Of a stretch of DNA of 64,000 bases, positions 1 through 11,312 are shown piece after piece (the first letter of the stretch is position 1; every line of letters begins with the position of its first letter). The stretch lies in contig CM036159.1 in assembly GCA_020631735.1 (NCBI GenBank), positions 23,289,511 to 23,353,510 on the forward strand, in the 5' to 3' direction. The position numbers were made by a program, and so were the translations under genes. The notes below the pieces were generated by a model that was given only the letters and a program-made list of their open reading frames with translations, was not told the DNA's origin and did no database searches. This DNA is from Saccharum officinarum. Its lineage: Eukaryota; Streptophyta; Magnoliopsida; Poales; Poaceae.

Positions 1-86
1 GTTGTGGACAGGTAACTTATTTTTCCCCTAAGACAGGTGTTGTAAAATGATATTTGAAGTATGTAACCTTTTTTCCCCTAACACAG

Positions 87-1107
87 GTGGAGGCCGGAGA
101 CCCACACTTTCCACCTTCCTTGCGGCAAGATGACCATGACTCTAGAGGATGTGAAGGCAATACTTTGCCTTCGTATTGGTGGCAGTTGTGTGACTGGCGT
201 AGTGGACAGCGACAGTTGGAGGCAGAAGGTGTACGAGTTCTGTGGCCACTACCTAGAGGACGAGGAGGAAACTAAGAAGCATAAGTAAACTACTTAATTG
301 CTTCTCGTTGTTTTCATTGCAGCCTTTGTTTCAAATCGATGGCCTCTAATTGTTTTTGCAAATTTCAGGAAAACTTCCGGTGTCACGTCATAGTGGCTCA
401 TAGGGCGCTTCGATAACCTCGACACACATGCTGGGCCGGGTACCATGGAGACATACGCTCGGGTGTGGCTATGGCACTTTCTTGGTACATTCTTGTTCCT
501 CGACGCATCGGGCAACATCGTCAGCTGGATCTTCCTAGACATACTACGTCAGCCTTGGGAGAACATCGCCCTGTTTAGTTAGGGCAACGCGGTCCTAGCG
601 TGGACGTACAAGCAGTTGTGCATTGCTTGCCATCGCGGATCGGGCTACCCGTCGCTTGGTGGTTGCTCGTACCTGCTGCAGATCTGGATCTGGTACCGGT
701 GGCCTGTCGGGCAGCCCAGAATGGCTGGTTTGCCCGTAAGTAATTTACAATAAAACTAATTACATTAGCATTGCATACGAAACTTTATTTAAGAAATAAC
801 TAATTCATTTTAGTGTACAATGCAGGTTTGGGAGCATGAGGATACAATGCCTACAACCTTGTGGGTTTGGAGCGGGGCAGAGCAGGTCACAGGGAATGCA
901 GAGCGCAAGTACAGGGAGTACACCGACTTGATTGACGTTCTAACACACATGCATGTGGACTTGCGGGCTGAGTACTCTCCACAAGAGCGTAGGCATCCCA
1001 AACTCTCCAAGAAAAGTGTGGTGCTGACGAGTGCGTGGAGCAAGCTGATGACGGGGAGCTCTACCGGTGGACTTGCGGACTGTCTGCTTGGTACGTGCCA
1101 TCTGTAG
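87..1107 (+). pseudogene. Plant mobile domain (PMD/MAIN-like) gene remnant, 5' part
   Basis: Three exon-like blocks (87-284, 369-735, 826 to about 1107) read in phase across GT..AG borders and resemble the plant mobile domain found in MAIN/MAIL proteins, in 'phosphatase 7 long form homolog' proteins and in some transposons. Block 1 contains ETHTFHLPCGKMTMTLEDV, the usual start of the domain. Block 2 contains METYARVWLWHFLGTFLF and GNAVLAWTYKQLC. Block 3 contains TLWVWSGAEQVTGNAERKY. Two in-frame TAG stops break block 2, at about 393 (before WLIGRF) and about 580 (before GNAVLAW). They fit CAG>TAG and TGG>TAG changes. Late in block 3 the likely frame shifts. MAIN-like host proteins are nuclear factors linked to silencing, but many PMD copies are transposon cargo. 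The upstream part lies outside the window. I infer a dead copy; the family is fairly sure, the exon ends are by eye. Confidence 0.65.
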
Positions 1108-1886
1108 CAAAATTTTATTACCGTGGTGAGAACAGATTTTTAAGTTGGCATTTTTATCGAAATGAGATAATCAACTTATAAGGGGAGGAACAATGCCATG
1201 AATGAAATGCACAACATGATACATGCACGTTCCGTACGTCCTCACAAACTTAGAAAATTAATAACTACTAACGGAATAAACGGTGGCATACAACGATCTC
1301 TTGTAACATAACTAATACGTACTACTCGAAAGTGTTGTTATGTACCTGCAGAAAGTCACTTCAGCCCAAACCTCACAGTATGAAAATATGCAAGAAAGCA
1401 GTAAACTAAGTTACTCGCTCTACACGCCTCCCCAGATACGAGTATAACGGTAACAACTACCCGAACCATCGTCCTATTGACGGCATCGTCACCGCATGAC
1501 GGAAGTCCCCACCATTTGAATACCCTCATACGAACATGCGCATGGCACGTAAGTATTTCGGTATCACATAAGCACTCCCCTAGATCGGCGGTGTATCCGA
1601 CCATGCTCTCACAACTCTCACTTACCAGGGCGTAGAGGGAATTGATCCATACATTACCACTCAATTGAATGGCACTCATACAATAGCACGCCGTATGAGC
1701 GACGAAATTTCAAATATGATGCAAATCCCCAAGTTAGTACTTAATTAAGCCACCTAGAGTCCTTATTGGGCATAAAGGATATGACCACTGGCACACTCTT
1801 AAATTTAAAAGCTTAGTTGAAAACACAGTTTTGTTTTTAAATACCTAGGTGAACAGTAACATGCTAAACCATGCTCCGATGCCAGT
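1108..1886. other. Intergenic or intronic sequence, nothing recognised
   Basis: About 780 bases of mixed composition without a convincing exon, terminal repeat or RNA gene. It may be a degraded intron of the PMD gene or the edge of the repeat that follows. Open frames here are short and match nothing I know. Confidence 0.4.
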
Positions 1887-4800
1887 TGTAACGGATCAAC
1901 GTAATTATACGAGATTAAGTAAGAAAATCTTCCACCAAGGCGGTTAATTTATCAAACTTAAACCCGTATAACCCGAGATTCCGTGAAATCACGAGGGATT
2001 TCAAACCAACCAACATACAACCAAGATCGTACTGATTTAGCAGCCACAATTCACATGATACATAGAGTTCATAATAAAAGTGGAGTACATCGGAGTTCAG
2101 GATAAAAGTTATTACAACATAGTTCAAAATACCATAGCGGAAGCAAGTAGTTTTACACACACACTTAATTCAAATACAGTGCCAGTAGATAGTCATGGTC
2201 CACAAAAGCATTAGAGAAGACGAACAGAGTGACCCTTGCCCAAGGTCCTAGTTGTCACCCATCGCCGGATACAGACAGTTGGAGCAGTACCCATAGTACA
2301 TCTGACCATCTGCAACAATAATGGGAATAACGCCCTGAGTACGAGAATGTACTCAGCTAGACTTACCCGTCATAAACCAAAAATAAAGGACACCAAGGAT
2401 CATGCAAGGCTTTATAGATTAGACTGGCTTGACTCATTTGCGAAAAGCATAAATTGTTATGAAAAACTATACCAGTACTTTTTGCATCACTTTTAGTATA
2501 ACCTATTCAAGCCAGGTAAGCACCTATTGCTAAAACAATCACTTGATTCATCATTAACATTCTAGATTACCATATCAGGTTTAGCATTTCCAACATCATT
2601 CACTTAACCATCAGTGTTCCATTAATGTTACTACGATGCCATAGCTCGAGTCAAGTGCTCACTAACCGGGAGCGACGGCGATTCGAATCGAATTCCTATC
2701 CAGCTGGAGATTTATTCCTCACACAAACCCTGCTTCCCCCGTCAGGGTCGCGTAGATCACCAATGACACTTTCCAAGAAGCCGCGGGATAATAATCATGG
2801 ATCGCACTACCCAGGGACCGCCCGACTGCCAGGACGCACCTTGGGCTCACTCTTCGTGTCCCTGTTACACCCACTTCAACACCAGTCTGCCAACCCGAGT
2901 TTATCTCGGCTCGAAAAGTGTCACTAGTTTCACGGTTTTATTCGGCTAGCTAAATGTGAGGCATACGTTCAATATGACAAGAGGGACGAGCAACGATCGG
3001 TCCTTAATCGACACAGACGGAATCATTATAGTCAAAAATCCTATAAGACTCCGCCTGGTCTTCATTTATCCATCAACACTTGGTTACTTTTTATGATCAC
3101 AATTACAGCTAACCATAATCCGGTATCCACCTATAACTCGCAGGTGACAGGAAATCACCCGACTTCTACCGGTCTAAGCATGGCTAAGCAATTTACTTGA
3201 TCCTGACCTAACAGGGTGAAAGATAATCCGGTGGCCAAGGTAATAATGCAACAACGGTTTCACTCAACTCCTATAACTTAATGCAACTATATATATAACT
3301 ATAGTTCATGTAGTAAAGAACAACTTTTATAAAATAGGAGACTTAAAATGCTCCGGGGCTTGCCTCTTTCGAACGAGCTAGGATGGTGGTCGACGCACTC
3401 TGGCAGCTCCTCGCCTGACTCTTTCTCCTCGGGCACCTCCTGTGCCTGGGGCTCCTGCTGCTCCATCCAAGCCTGCTCCTCCTGTACTGCTACCTGCGAC
3501 TCTTCCTGCGATCCTGTATGATGCAAGTGCATAAGTAATCATGCGAATGATGCATCGGATTGTGGTGGAGTGCTTTGATGACATGAGATGCAGATGAGCA
3601 CATGGAATGAGCAGTTTAAATATAACTATTTCTTCTACAAGATAGTCAACGTTATCCAAGAACATATACCCTAAAACATGCACCTTATTCTTCTATTAGT
3701 TAGCCTATCATCTACACATACAAGTGAACCTAAGCTACCAAAGCTTACCAACCTAACTCAACCACAACATCAGCAAGGCATAATAATGCTTCAAAGATAC
3801 ACCAAACATATTTTATTTCTCTTAATTTCTCATAAAGAATAATCTTTTATTCCCTATTTAACTAGGGTTACACAGCAACACCTATTTCTGGTGTAGATAA
3901 AAATCTACCAAAATTACAGTAGATTACTCTTAACCTAACTAACTTACTACTAAATTTTCATGAGAATTGCCTATATAAAACTGCCTGTACAAAATAAACA
4001 AGTTATAGCCTAAATATGAGCATAAAATTATTTTGTACTAGAAAAAGTATCAAACAACAGATTTCACATTTTTTCTAGGTTACTAACAGTAAACTAACAT
4101 ACTACAGAAATTATCACATGTATGTTCTATACAAATTTAGCCCTCTACTAAAAATAACAAAGATTATCAATTAAAAGCATTTGAACTACACTTCAAAAAT
4201 TTCTCACAGAACATGCTTCACTAATATTTTTCCTAGAAAGTACATCACTAATAAAGATTAAAACAACAAGAATCACATTTTTCCCTTCATTATTTTATTT
4301 ACTACATATTTTCTAAGATATCAGCATTTATAGCAATTAAATAAATTTGCACAGCAAAGTGTTACAAAAATAACATGAGATATTTTTAAACTGTAGATCT
4401 ATTCAAGAGGAACATTTCAAGATTTGTTTCATAATTTTTGGAGCTATAAATTGTACACAAACATTTCTAAAGTACTTTCTTTTCCCAAAATAAATAGAAA
4501 TTCGAAAACTAATTCTGAAATCGTTTAACGGGCCAGCCCACTCGACAACACCGGCCCGCGGCCGAATTCAGCCGGAGCGCCGCGCAGGAAAAAAACAAGA
4601 GGCGGCCCGGCTTGGCGGTTCGGCCCAAGGCCGCTGGCCTAGCAGGCAGAGAGGGGGGGCGGAACGCGGGGCGCGCCCACGGGTGCCGGCGTCCCGACGT
4701 CGTGGGGGCGAAGCGGTGGTCGCCGTCGGCCAATGGCCGTCCTCCGGCTCCGAGTTGTAACCCCGAGCACGCATGACTCCCGCGCAAGGATGGCGAGCAC

Positions 4801-5808
4801 GATCGCGCGAAGCAAGGGAAGAAGGAGGGAGCGAGGGCGCTGGTGGCGGAGCTCGAGCCCGGCGGCTGGCGACGGTGGCGCGCGCGGGAAAAGGAGAAAT
4901 TGAGCCTCACCGTCGTCGAACAAGGGATACCGAGCCCCGTTCGGAGAAGAGGAGAAGGTGGCGGAGCCGGTGGCGAGACGAATCGGGAGGTGGCGCGGCC
5001 GTTGAGCAGGAACGGCGGTGTTCGTCTCGGGCGGAGCGGCGGCGGCGCGAGGAGGCGAGAGCGGCGGCTGCTGCTGCTCGCGCGAAGCCAAGCGAGGCGA
5101 AAACGGGGGTGTGCTGGCGAGGGAGGAGCAGGCGCGGCCGGTGGAGCCCACGGCTCGCCACCCGTACGCCGGAGGCGGCGAGCGGCGGCCACGCGGCGGC
5201 CACGGCCTGAGCGCGGCGTGCGCTGGCGCGGGGCGCGCGCGCTGGCGCAGGCGGCGCGTGAGACGGGCCAGGCCGGCTTCAGCCGTGGGCCGAGAAGTGA
5301 GGCGGCGGCCCAGCCAAGTGAAAATCTATTTTCCTTTTATAATAAATATTTTCAGATTTGTTTCTTTGTTTCAAAAGTGAATTTGGAGATGAAAAAGAGG
5401 TTTTCAGAATTTTGGCCCAAAATAAAAGTTGTTCAAAATTTTATTCTCTACAACTTTCATGTAGGGCATTTTTCAAAATTCTCAATAGATTTTGAATTTA
5501 GGATTTAAAGCTAAGTTGTTAATCAAAAATCTATTTGTTTAGAATATTTTTAAAACAAAATTTGAGAAAAACTTGAATTCAAGAATTGCTCCAAAAATCA
5601 TGTTAATTTATTCTAGATTATTTAAAATTGCTAATACCCAAAAGTATACTACCTTTTTGGCACTTACATCAAAGTTAGGGTTCTAATTAGTTGCTTTTTA
5701 AATTTAAATTTAAAAGAGCTATATTTCATGCAATGCTAGTCATGAAATGATGGTGAATGCTTTATGCTTTGAAATGCTAATGCATGCTTAACACCCAGGG
5801 GTGTTACA
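1887..5808. repeat. Large LTR-like repeat of the 'TGTAAC...GTGTTACA' class (copy A)
   Basis: The right end is clear: an AT-rich tail closing on ACACCCAGGGGTGTTACA at 5808. The left end is uncertain. TGTAACGG at 1887 is the best candidate, but no matching target duplication is visible. The interior resembles copy B at 51305-57718: an early 'TTATTACAACATAG' stretch, a 'GTACTCAG' palindromic stretch near 2340, a GC-rich block late in the element (about 4520-5310), and an AT-rich tail with 'TCTACAACTTTCATG'. No reverse transcriptase, integrase or gag is visible. The GC-rich block produces long overlapping open frames on both strands that look like composition artefacts. Probably a solo LTR or large non-coding retroelement derivative that separated the PMD gene from its 3' end. 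Confidence 0.5.
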
Positions 5809-5811
5809 CAT

Positions 5812-6297
5812 GGTCCTTTCTAGCAGGGCTTCTCCCAGTCAGGCCCGTACCCGTAGGGCTCTATCCACCTCGGTCCTTTCTAGTAGGGCAACTTCTAGCA
5901 CGTACCTTTCCAGCAAAGCTCCTACCAGCACAGCCCGTACCAGCCCAGCCCATACCAGCACAGCTCATACCATTCCAGCCTGTACCAAAACAACCCGGTG
6001 GACCCTTCCTAGCACCAGGAGATTGGCATGTCGCAGCTTTTTGATGCCCCGTTGGGAACCCAATGAGACGAACAGGTAAAACTAAATAAGCAAATTTTCT
6101 TATTTGTCTAGCCCATGTTATGTAAGAATGCCACAAATCTAACATCGATTTGTCTTTTATCTGAGCAGGGGTCGACCCATGTGCAGGGGACGAGCCATGC
6201 GCAGGGCTATGGACGGCAGCACCGTCATCGGGACCACACAGACGTTGGCTACACCCCAATGTGTTGCCTACCAATCCGAAGAGACGAAGGCGGCTGA
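5812..6297 (+). pseudogene. Low-complexity Tyr/Gln/Pro/Ser-rich exon pair, probable PMD gene tail
   Basis: Block 5812-6075 encodes a run of YQHSP/YQPSP-type pentapeptides, ending in MSQLFDAPLGTQ, an in-frame TGA, then DEQ and a GT donor. After an intron with a good CAG acceptor, 6169-6297 continues in frame with GSTHVQGTSHAQGYGRQH and stops at 6295-6297. Several in-frame stops (TAG, TGA) interrupt the first block. The low-complexity C-terminus and the position just beyond copy A suggest the displaced 3' end of the upstream PMD gene. That link is inference. It could instead be an unrelated transposon ORF fragment. Confidence 0.4.
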
Positions 6298-7043
6298 GGG
6301 AGCCTTACACTCCTAGGATATAGAGTGCATGTAAGCATAGCAAATATATAAGGATAACTTTTCGACGTTCAAAAAAATGATCTATGTGTTACTTACCAAT
6401 GTCATATATACTACATGTTCACTTGGTTATTTTCATGGCAGGATGAAGTTGGAGACCCTTTGTTGCACTCTATGTCACCATTTATGTATCCAAGTCATGT
6501 GTCGAACAACCTACTTAGTGTTGAACTTATGTGTCCTAGCAGTGTGTCGAAATAATTTGCAACTTCATGTATTTGAAAGTAATGTGTGTCCAGTGAACTT
6601 GTAATGTGCAACTTATTTGAAACTAATGGATTTGAGCTTGTAATGTGATGTTTTATGTGTCCCAGTGAACTTGTAATGTGCAACTTCATGTGATGAGCCT
6701 TATGTTTTCATGAGTCTTATGTTCTCCTCAGCAAACGGGACTTCGATGCAATACTAGTGATGTGGAACATTCTTTTAGCTTACATTCTACTTTTCAAGCT
6801 CACTTGTATATACTATACGTACTAGCAAACCGGTATAAATGGTATAAATTGTATCACACCTAACAAGTGACATGCTGGAAATAAAACACTTGTACGATCG
6901 AGGGAAACAGTAGTCAAATGGTATACACTTATTACAAGGTTCAACAGTTCCACTACCACTTGCTCCAACATGAACATAGTTCAAACTCAAATACTAACAT
7001 TAACGAACTAAACAATGACATGTTACAACTAAACCTAGCATGC
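6298..7043. other. Spacer between PMD and GRF remnants
   Basis: AT-rich sequence with no gene. A short direct repeat (CAGTGAACTTGTAATGTGCAA) occurs at about 6591 and 6663. Otherwise nothing is recognised. Confidence 0.4.
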
Positions 7044-7719
7044 CTAATAATGGTCCCACATATTGAACTGAGTTGCGCCTTCCCCATAGTTACCCCTCAT
7101 TGACGATGGCGGTGGCGGTGGCGGCGGAGAAGGAGGACCGTGCCTCTTATGGTATGGGCAGTGGCAGTATGGATCATTACATAGTGGCTCCTCTGCATCG
7201 TTGATGCTGTCGTCCTCTGACTTGTCCCTGTTGCCACTTCCAAGGCCATACTCTAGGTCAAAGATGCATCCCTATAGATATGTGATGTATTGTTGATGGA
7301 AATAGATAGAAGGAGGATCGACCCATCGAGTGAACCCACATTTATCTGGGCAGCTTGAATCCTGAAAACACATGTACCAATAAGTACTTCTACAAACCAA
7401 ATACAAATCTAAAAAAATGAGAGTTAAAAGGAAATACAAATCCTCGCGGACATCTGAAGAAACGACAACCTCCACCATCACAGTCGTTGTACATCTGCAC
7501 AACGCAATCCTCACCGTGGCGGTATTTTGGCCAATCTTCGGTGCGGTTGTCATATGATCTAAGAGGTCTCTCACGGGTGAAGTCACTCTTGCTCTCCAAA
7601 GGAAATTGTTCTATAGGTTCCTAAAAAGAATCAGGACCTAGAGAACCCTCCCACATAATCGGAGGTCCCTTCCTCACTCCCTTTCCTCTACCTCTGCTCG
7701 ACGAACCTCCACCCGACAT
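7044..7719 (-). pseudogene. GRF-type zinc finger protein, two exons, two premature stops
   Basis: Reading on the minus strand from ATG at 7719, exon 1 (7719-7438) encodes an MSGGGSSSRGRG start and the zinc-finger half GEDCVVQMYNDCDGGGCRFF, then RCPRGF. A GT donor and a TTTTCAG acceptor join exon 2 (7361-7044) in phase, giving DSSCPDKCGFTRWVDPP. The spaced Cys residues with a central 'G-x-R-F-F-x-C-P' and a closing 'C-x-F-x-x-W-x-D' fit the GRF zinc finger, a nucleic-acid-binding module common in grass genomes. The C-terminus has an acidic patch, a second Cys/His cluster (CNDPYCHCPYH) and a proline run. In-frame TAG codons at 7621-7623 and 7272-7274 truncate it. The gene converges with the PMD remnant. 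Function unknown; the family call is good. Confidence 0.65.
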
Positions 7720-8164
7720 TTGAACTACAACTAAACAAGAAAACAAGTTGTGTGATGTGGACGAAAACATGGAGCACTATATATAGATGAAGAAAGGTTC
7801 ACCATGAATGATACTTTAATAAAAATCTATGTGTGTACTCATTTATTGAAACTGAAAAGGCTAAATGCTTCATCTGAAAAGCCTACCAGTACTGTGTGGT
7901 CATTTCATCTGCAAAGGCTACATTGGTGTTTTGTCACTTCATGTGAAGACAGTACATCATTCAAAAATGAATTCAATAGGTATACGGATGCAATAGTAAA
8001 CGAATCAAATGTTCCATGTTCAAAAACAGTAGAATTTTTTGGGTTCTATGATAATTAATTGTAATTGGATGATATGCTCATAAGACAACAAAATTATTGG
8101 ATGATATGTTCAAAACACTTGCTGTAGTTCAAATGTGTTGTCCTCGGAGTGCCAATAGTAAGCA
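7720..8164. other. Spacer, AT-rich
   Basis: Presumed upstream region of the GRF remnant. TATATATAG near 7778-7786 (plus strand) could serve as a minus-strand TATA element about 60 bases from the ATG. Nothing else is recognised. Confidence 0.35.
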
Positions 8165-8380
8165 AATCGGGCTTGGGCTTGCCGCTCCCCCTGGAGGAGC
8201 GGTAGGCTTGCCGCTCCCTGATCTCGGGAGCGGCAGCCTTGCCGCTCCTCGGGGGGGGGCGGCAGCCCTATCACCAGCCCGTGCCCGTGTGGCACCACTG
8301 CCACGTCTCCAGCCTTGCCACTCCTCCACGTGGGGAGTGGCAAAGTTGAAATGTCGCTCCCTCGCGTGGGGAGCGGCCAA
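8165..8380. repeat. Cluster of GCCGCTCC/GGAGCGGC palindromic motifs
   Basis: Five or so imperfect copies of GCCGCTCC and its complement alternate here, for example GCCGCTCCCTGATCTCGGGA followed by GCGGC, a 9-bp stem. Later copies drift to GCCACTCC/GGAGTGGC. Such alternating motifs are typical of subterminal regions of grass CACTA-type or fold-back elements. No element end is resolved. Open frames on both strands here follow the palindromes and are not genes. Confidence 0.5.
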
Positions 8381-9290
8381 AAGTGTTAGGTATAAAAAAA
8401 GTTTCGGTGCTAAAATTAAAATAAGTTTTTAAAAAGTGTTAAAAAATTCACTCCCACAGCTATTGGAGGGTCGTTGACGCATTCTAGTGATATCTAATTT
8501 CATAATAGCCTTATGAGAGATCCAAATTCACTCTTTTAAAGGATTTGGGTGATGTTTAAGATATTCATCGAATTGGAGAGCAAGGCTGGGTCCTTTTGTG
8601 AGCTTTCAGATAATAGAGAGGTGAAACATTTCTTGGCAGCATCAAGTCTGTGGTGAAACATTTGTTACCGTTGGATCTTTGGCTCCTAGACGGCTAGGCG
8701 TCAGCGGCGAGCACCCAAGTTTGTGGAGTGCTGCGGGATTTCTTTGCGGGCTGCAATCTTGACCCAAAAGGGAAAAGATCAAACTAGTGTGGTGTGGAAA
8801 TTGGATGAAAGAGACCTTGCTAGAGCTTGACCATGAGTGCTCGCTCACAGCTTCCACAACATATATGTAGACTAGGATACGAGGGATTCAGACTCCAATA
8901 AATAAATGATGCGCCTCCTTGTTTGGTTTGCCTCACATTCATATTTACATTGTATTTATTTTATTTATTTGAACTTCTGCTTGTGTCTACTCGGTTGTGT
9001 ATGTCTGTGGGTGTACAAACACTTTACATAAGTTCATAGGCAGACTCACCACCCGGCGACCTTGGCCAGTCGCCCGGGCTCCTCGACGAATTCGCAATGA
9101 AATGCAATGAAGTTGATATGCTATCTAAAGGCTTTTTTCTATAGCAAATACTCATCATATTAAAATTTGCCCGGACTCTGAAGTCTTCCTGAGTCTGCTA
9201 ATGCATAAGTTAGAAAACATCCCAAGAGACCGCACAACACCTTAGATTGAAGTGGGGGAGGAAAAAGAGCAAAAATACCTTATTTGTATC
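8381..9290. other. Non-coding spacer
   Basis: No gene seen. The text around 8640-8860 reads like a worn LTR fragment, but I could not define ends. A pyrimidine-rich AT stretch lies at 8930-8970. Confidence 0.35.
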
Positions 9291-9299
9291 GGTAATGAT

Positions 9300-10722
9300 A
9301 TAGTGAAGACGTCCGACGCGTCCGGACGCCTTCTCCCCACTCACTCGCCTCCCCACTTGCTCGCCTCCTCCCCGCCTTATCCACTTCCCTTCTTTTCTCG
9401 GTTGCTCCGCTCCGCCCATGCGCTCGTCCAGCGTCGCGTCCGCGCGCTCCTCCCCGTGCGCGCCTTTGTGCTGCGCCAGCGGCGAGCCCGCCCTCCTCCC
9501 TCCCCTCTCCCCTTCCTTCCTTCCTCCCGTCCCTGCTCCCCCGCGTCTTTCCCCCGCTGCGACATGCTTGGCCTCCTCGCCACCGGAGTGGGGGCACCGG
9601 CGGCGGCATTCGGTGAGCCCGCCGACCTTCGCTCCCTCGCTGGTGCTCTCGTCCTCACACGCCGCACCCTCCATAGGCTCCGACGAGGTAGGTGGGGAAG
9701 GATCTGGATCTGAGGTGCCCCTTCCCCCGCCTCCCCCCTCTGGATCTCGATCTAGTCCCTCCTCTTCCTCTCCTTCCTCCTCCTCGCCCCCCTCTGTATC
9801 TATGGTTTTGATGGCGGCTACGGTTTTGTGGCGAGGCAGATCTAAGCTACATGCAACAGATTATGTGAAGCACGATTCTCTGATGTTGCAGTAGCTTCTT
9901 CTCCTTCTGTTGCAGCAGCTTCTTCTCCTTGTGGCGAGTCAGATCTAAGCTACATAGCAACAGATGATGTGAAGCATGATTCTCTGATGTTGCAGTAGCT
10001 TCTTCTCCTTTATTGCATTAGCTCCTTCTTCTTGTTGCAGCAGCTTTTTTCTCCTTGTTACAGTCGCTTCTTCTCCTTTTTGTTGCAATAGCTTCTTTCT
10101 CCTTGTTGCAGTAGTTTCTTCTCCTTTGTTGCACTAGCTTCTTATCCTTGTTGCAGCAACTTTTTCTCCTTTTGTTGCAATAGCTTTCTTTTTTGCCTGT
10201 TAGCTATCCTCTTGTTGCAGTAGCTTTTTTCCTTTATTACATTAGTTGTTTTTCAATGTTTCCACAATTTTTTTGGTTTGTTTCACCTGTTTCTGTTTTG
10301 TGTTTCATTAGGGGTTTTTCAATGTTTCAATAGCTTTTTTCGTTTTGTTTCAACAGTTTTTTTCATCTGTTTCATTAGGCGCCCTTCAATGTTGCAATAG
10401 CTTTTTCTTCCTTGTTTGCAGTTCGGGGGGTGGATTATGGTGGTGAGCTGGTGGCGGGGGGCGGAGGTGCTAGGGTCGGTGAGGTTGGGGGCGGGACAGA
10501 TCCGTGCGCGGGGAGGTGGGGGCGCCTTTCTTCTCCATGCAGGTGGGCGGAGCGGGGGCGGTCTTCTCCGTGCGGGGCGAGGCGGGGGTCACGATTTTTT
10601 TTCTCCGTGGGGCGGGGCGGGGGCGTGCGGGGCGGGACAGGCGGTGGCACTCGCGGGGTGGGGGCAGCGTCCGGACGCACCCTTAGAGCCGGGCGTCCGG
10701 GCGCTAGCAGCCCCCTATTTGT
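9300..10722. repeat. GC-rich repeat body with an internal CTTCTTCTCC repeat array
   Basis: The left edge has GACGTCCGACGCGTCCGGAC and the right edge has GGGCGTCCGGGCGCTAGCAG, suggesting related termini. Inside, 9360-9730 is GC-rich with open frames on both strands and no known domain. About 9828-10430 is a degenerate array of 'TTGCAGTAGCTTCTTCTCCT' units, including a roughly 105-bp tandem copy (about 9828-9905 and 9932-10010) containing AGATCTAAGCTACATGCAAC-like sequence. Then comes another GC-rich block at 10430-10700. Possibly a Mutator-like or other non-autonomous element with captured DNA. No target duplication identified. Confidence 0.4.
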
Positions 10723-10911
10723 ATAGGTTGTAGGAAAAATTGGCCCAGACCGGTATAGAGACGTTTGGACCAAACATGAAAAAAACTGTCCTAGTCTGGT
10801 TTCCTAGACGATCGGACCAACCAATATAAAACCAGCACATGCCAACTTTTCTTATTTCCTCATTAGGCATCGAATCGGTCCTTACACTTGCAAATACTTT
10901 GTTCTTAGATT

Positions 10912-11040
10912 TTTTAAAAAAAATACACAGTACAATGCACACACTCATACATGCATATACACTCACCTATGTAAAGGCACACACATACAACATACCCCAT
11001 AAGCACCTCGAAAAGACTGAGCCGATTGATCGTGGACATG
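10912..11040 (-). repeat. SINE 3' portion, minus strand
   Basis: The reverse complement carries a T/A-rich tail and a 'GAGGTGCTTATGGGGTATG...ATAGGTGAGTGTATATGCATG' body that aligns by eye with the 3' half of the SINE at 34060-34379. It lacks the tRNA-like head, so it is a truncated copy. Confidence 0.5.
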
Positions 11041-11312
11041 GACAATTGGACATTGAGCATTTGAAAATGGTACGAGTAGCTCTATCTAAAGATTTAATTA
11101 TGGTAACATATGCTCTTATAAATTTCCTAAAAAATATTCGCGAACATTTTAGAAAAATCAGTTGTCACGTGGGTAATTGGCTTAGTTAATTGTGAATGCA
11201 ACTATAATTAGGGAGCTTACGTCCAACCAAGCGAATGGGGATTGAGCAAATAGAGAAAACATGCAGGGTAGAGTTGATACAATATTTTGGGACGAAAAGA
11301 GTATATATTATA

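Noticed and set aside
2236..2496. 86-residue open frame
   Set aside because: Lies in the conserved non-coding part of the LTR-like repeat, with no domain and no splice context.
4509..5508. Overlapping 170-227-residue open frames on both strands
   Set aside because: They occupy the same GC-rich block in several frames, are Ala/Arg/Pro/Ser-rich, and contain no domain. GC-rich DNA lacks stop codons by composition.
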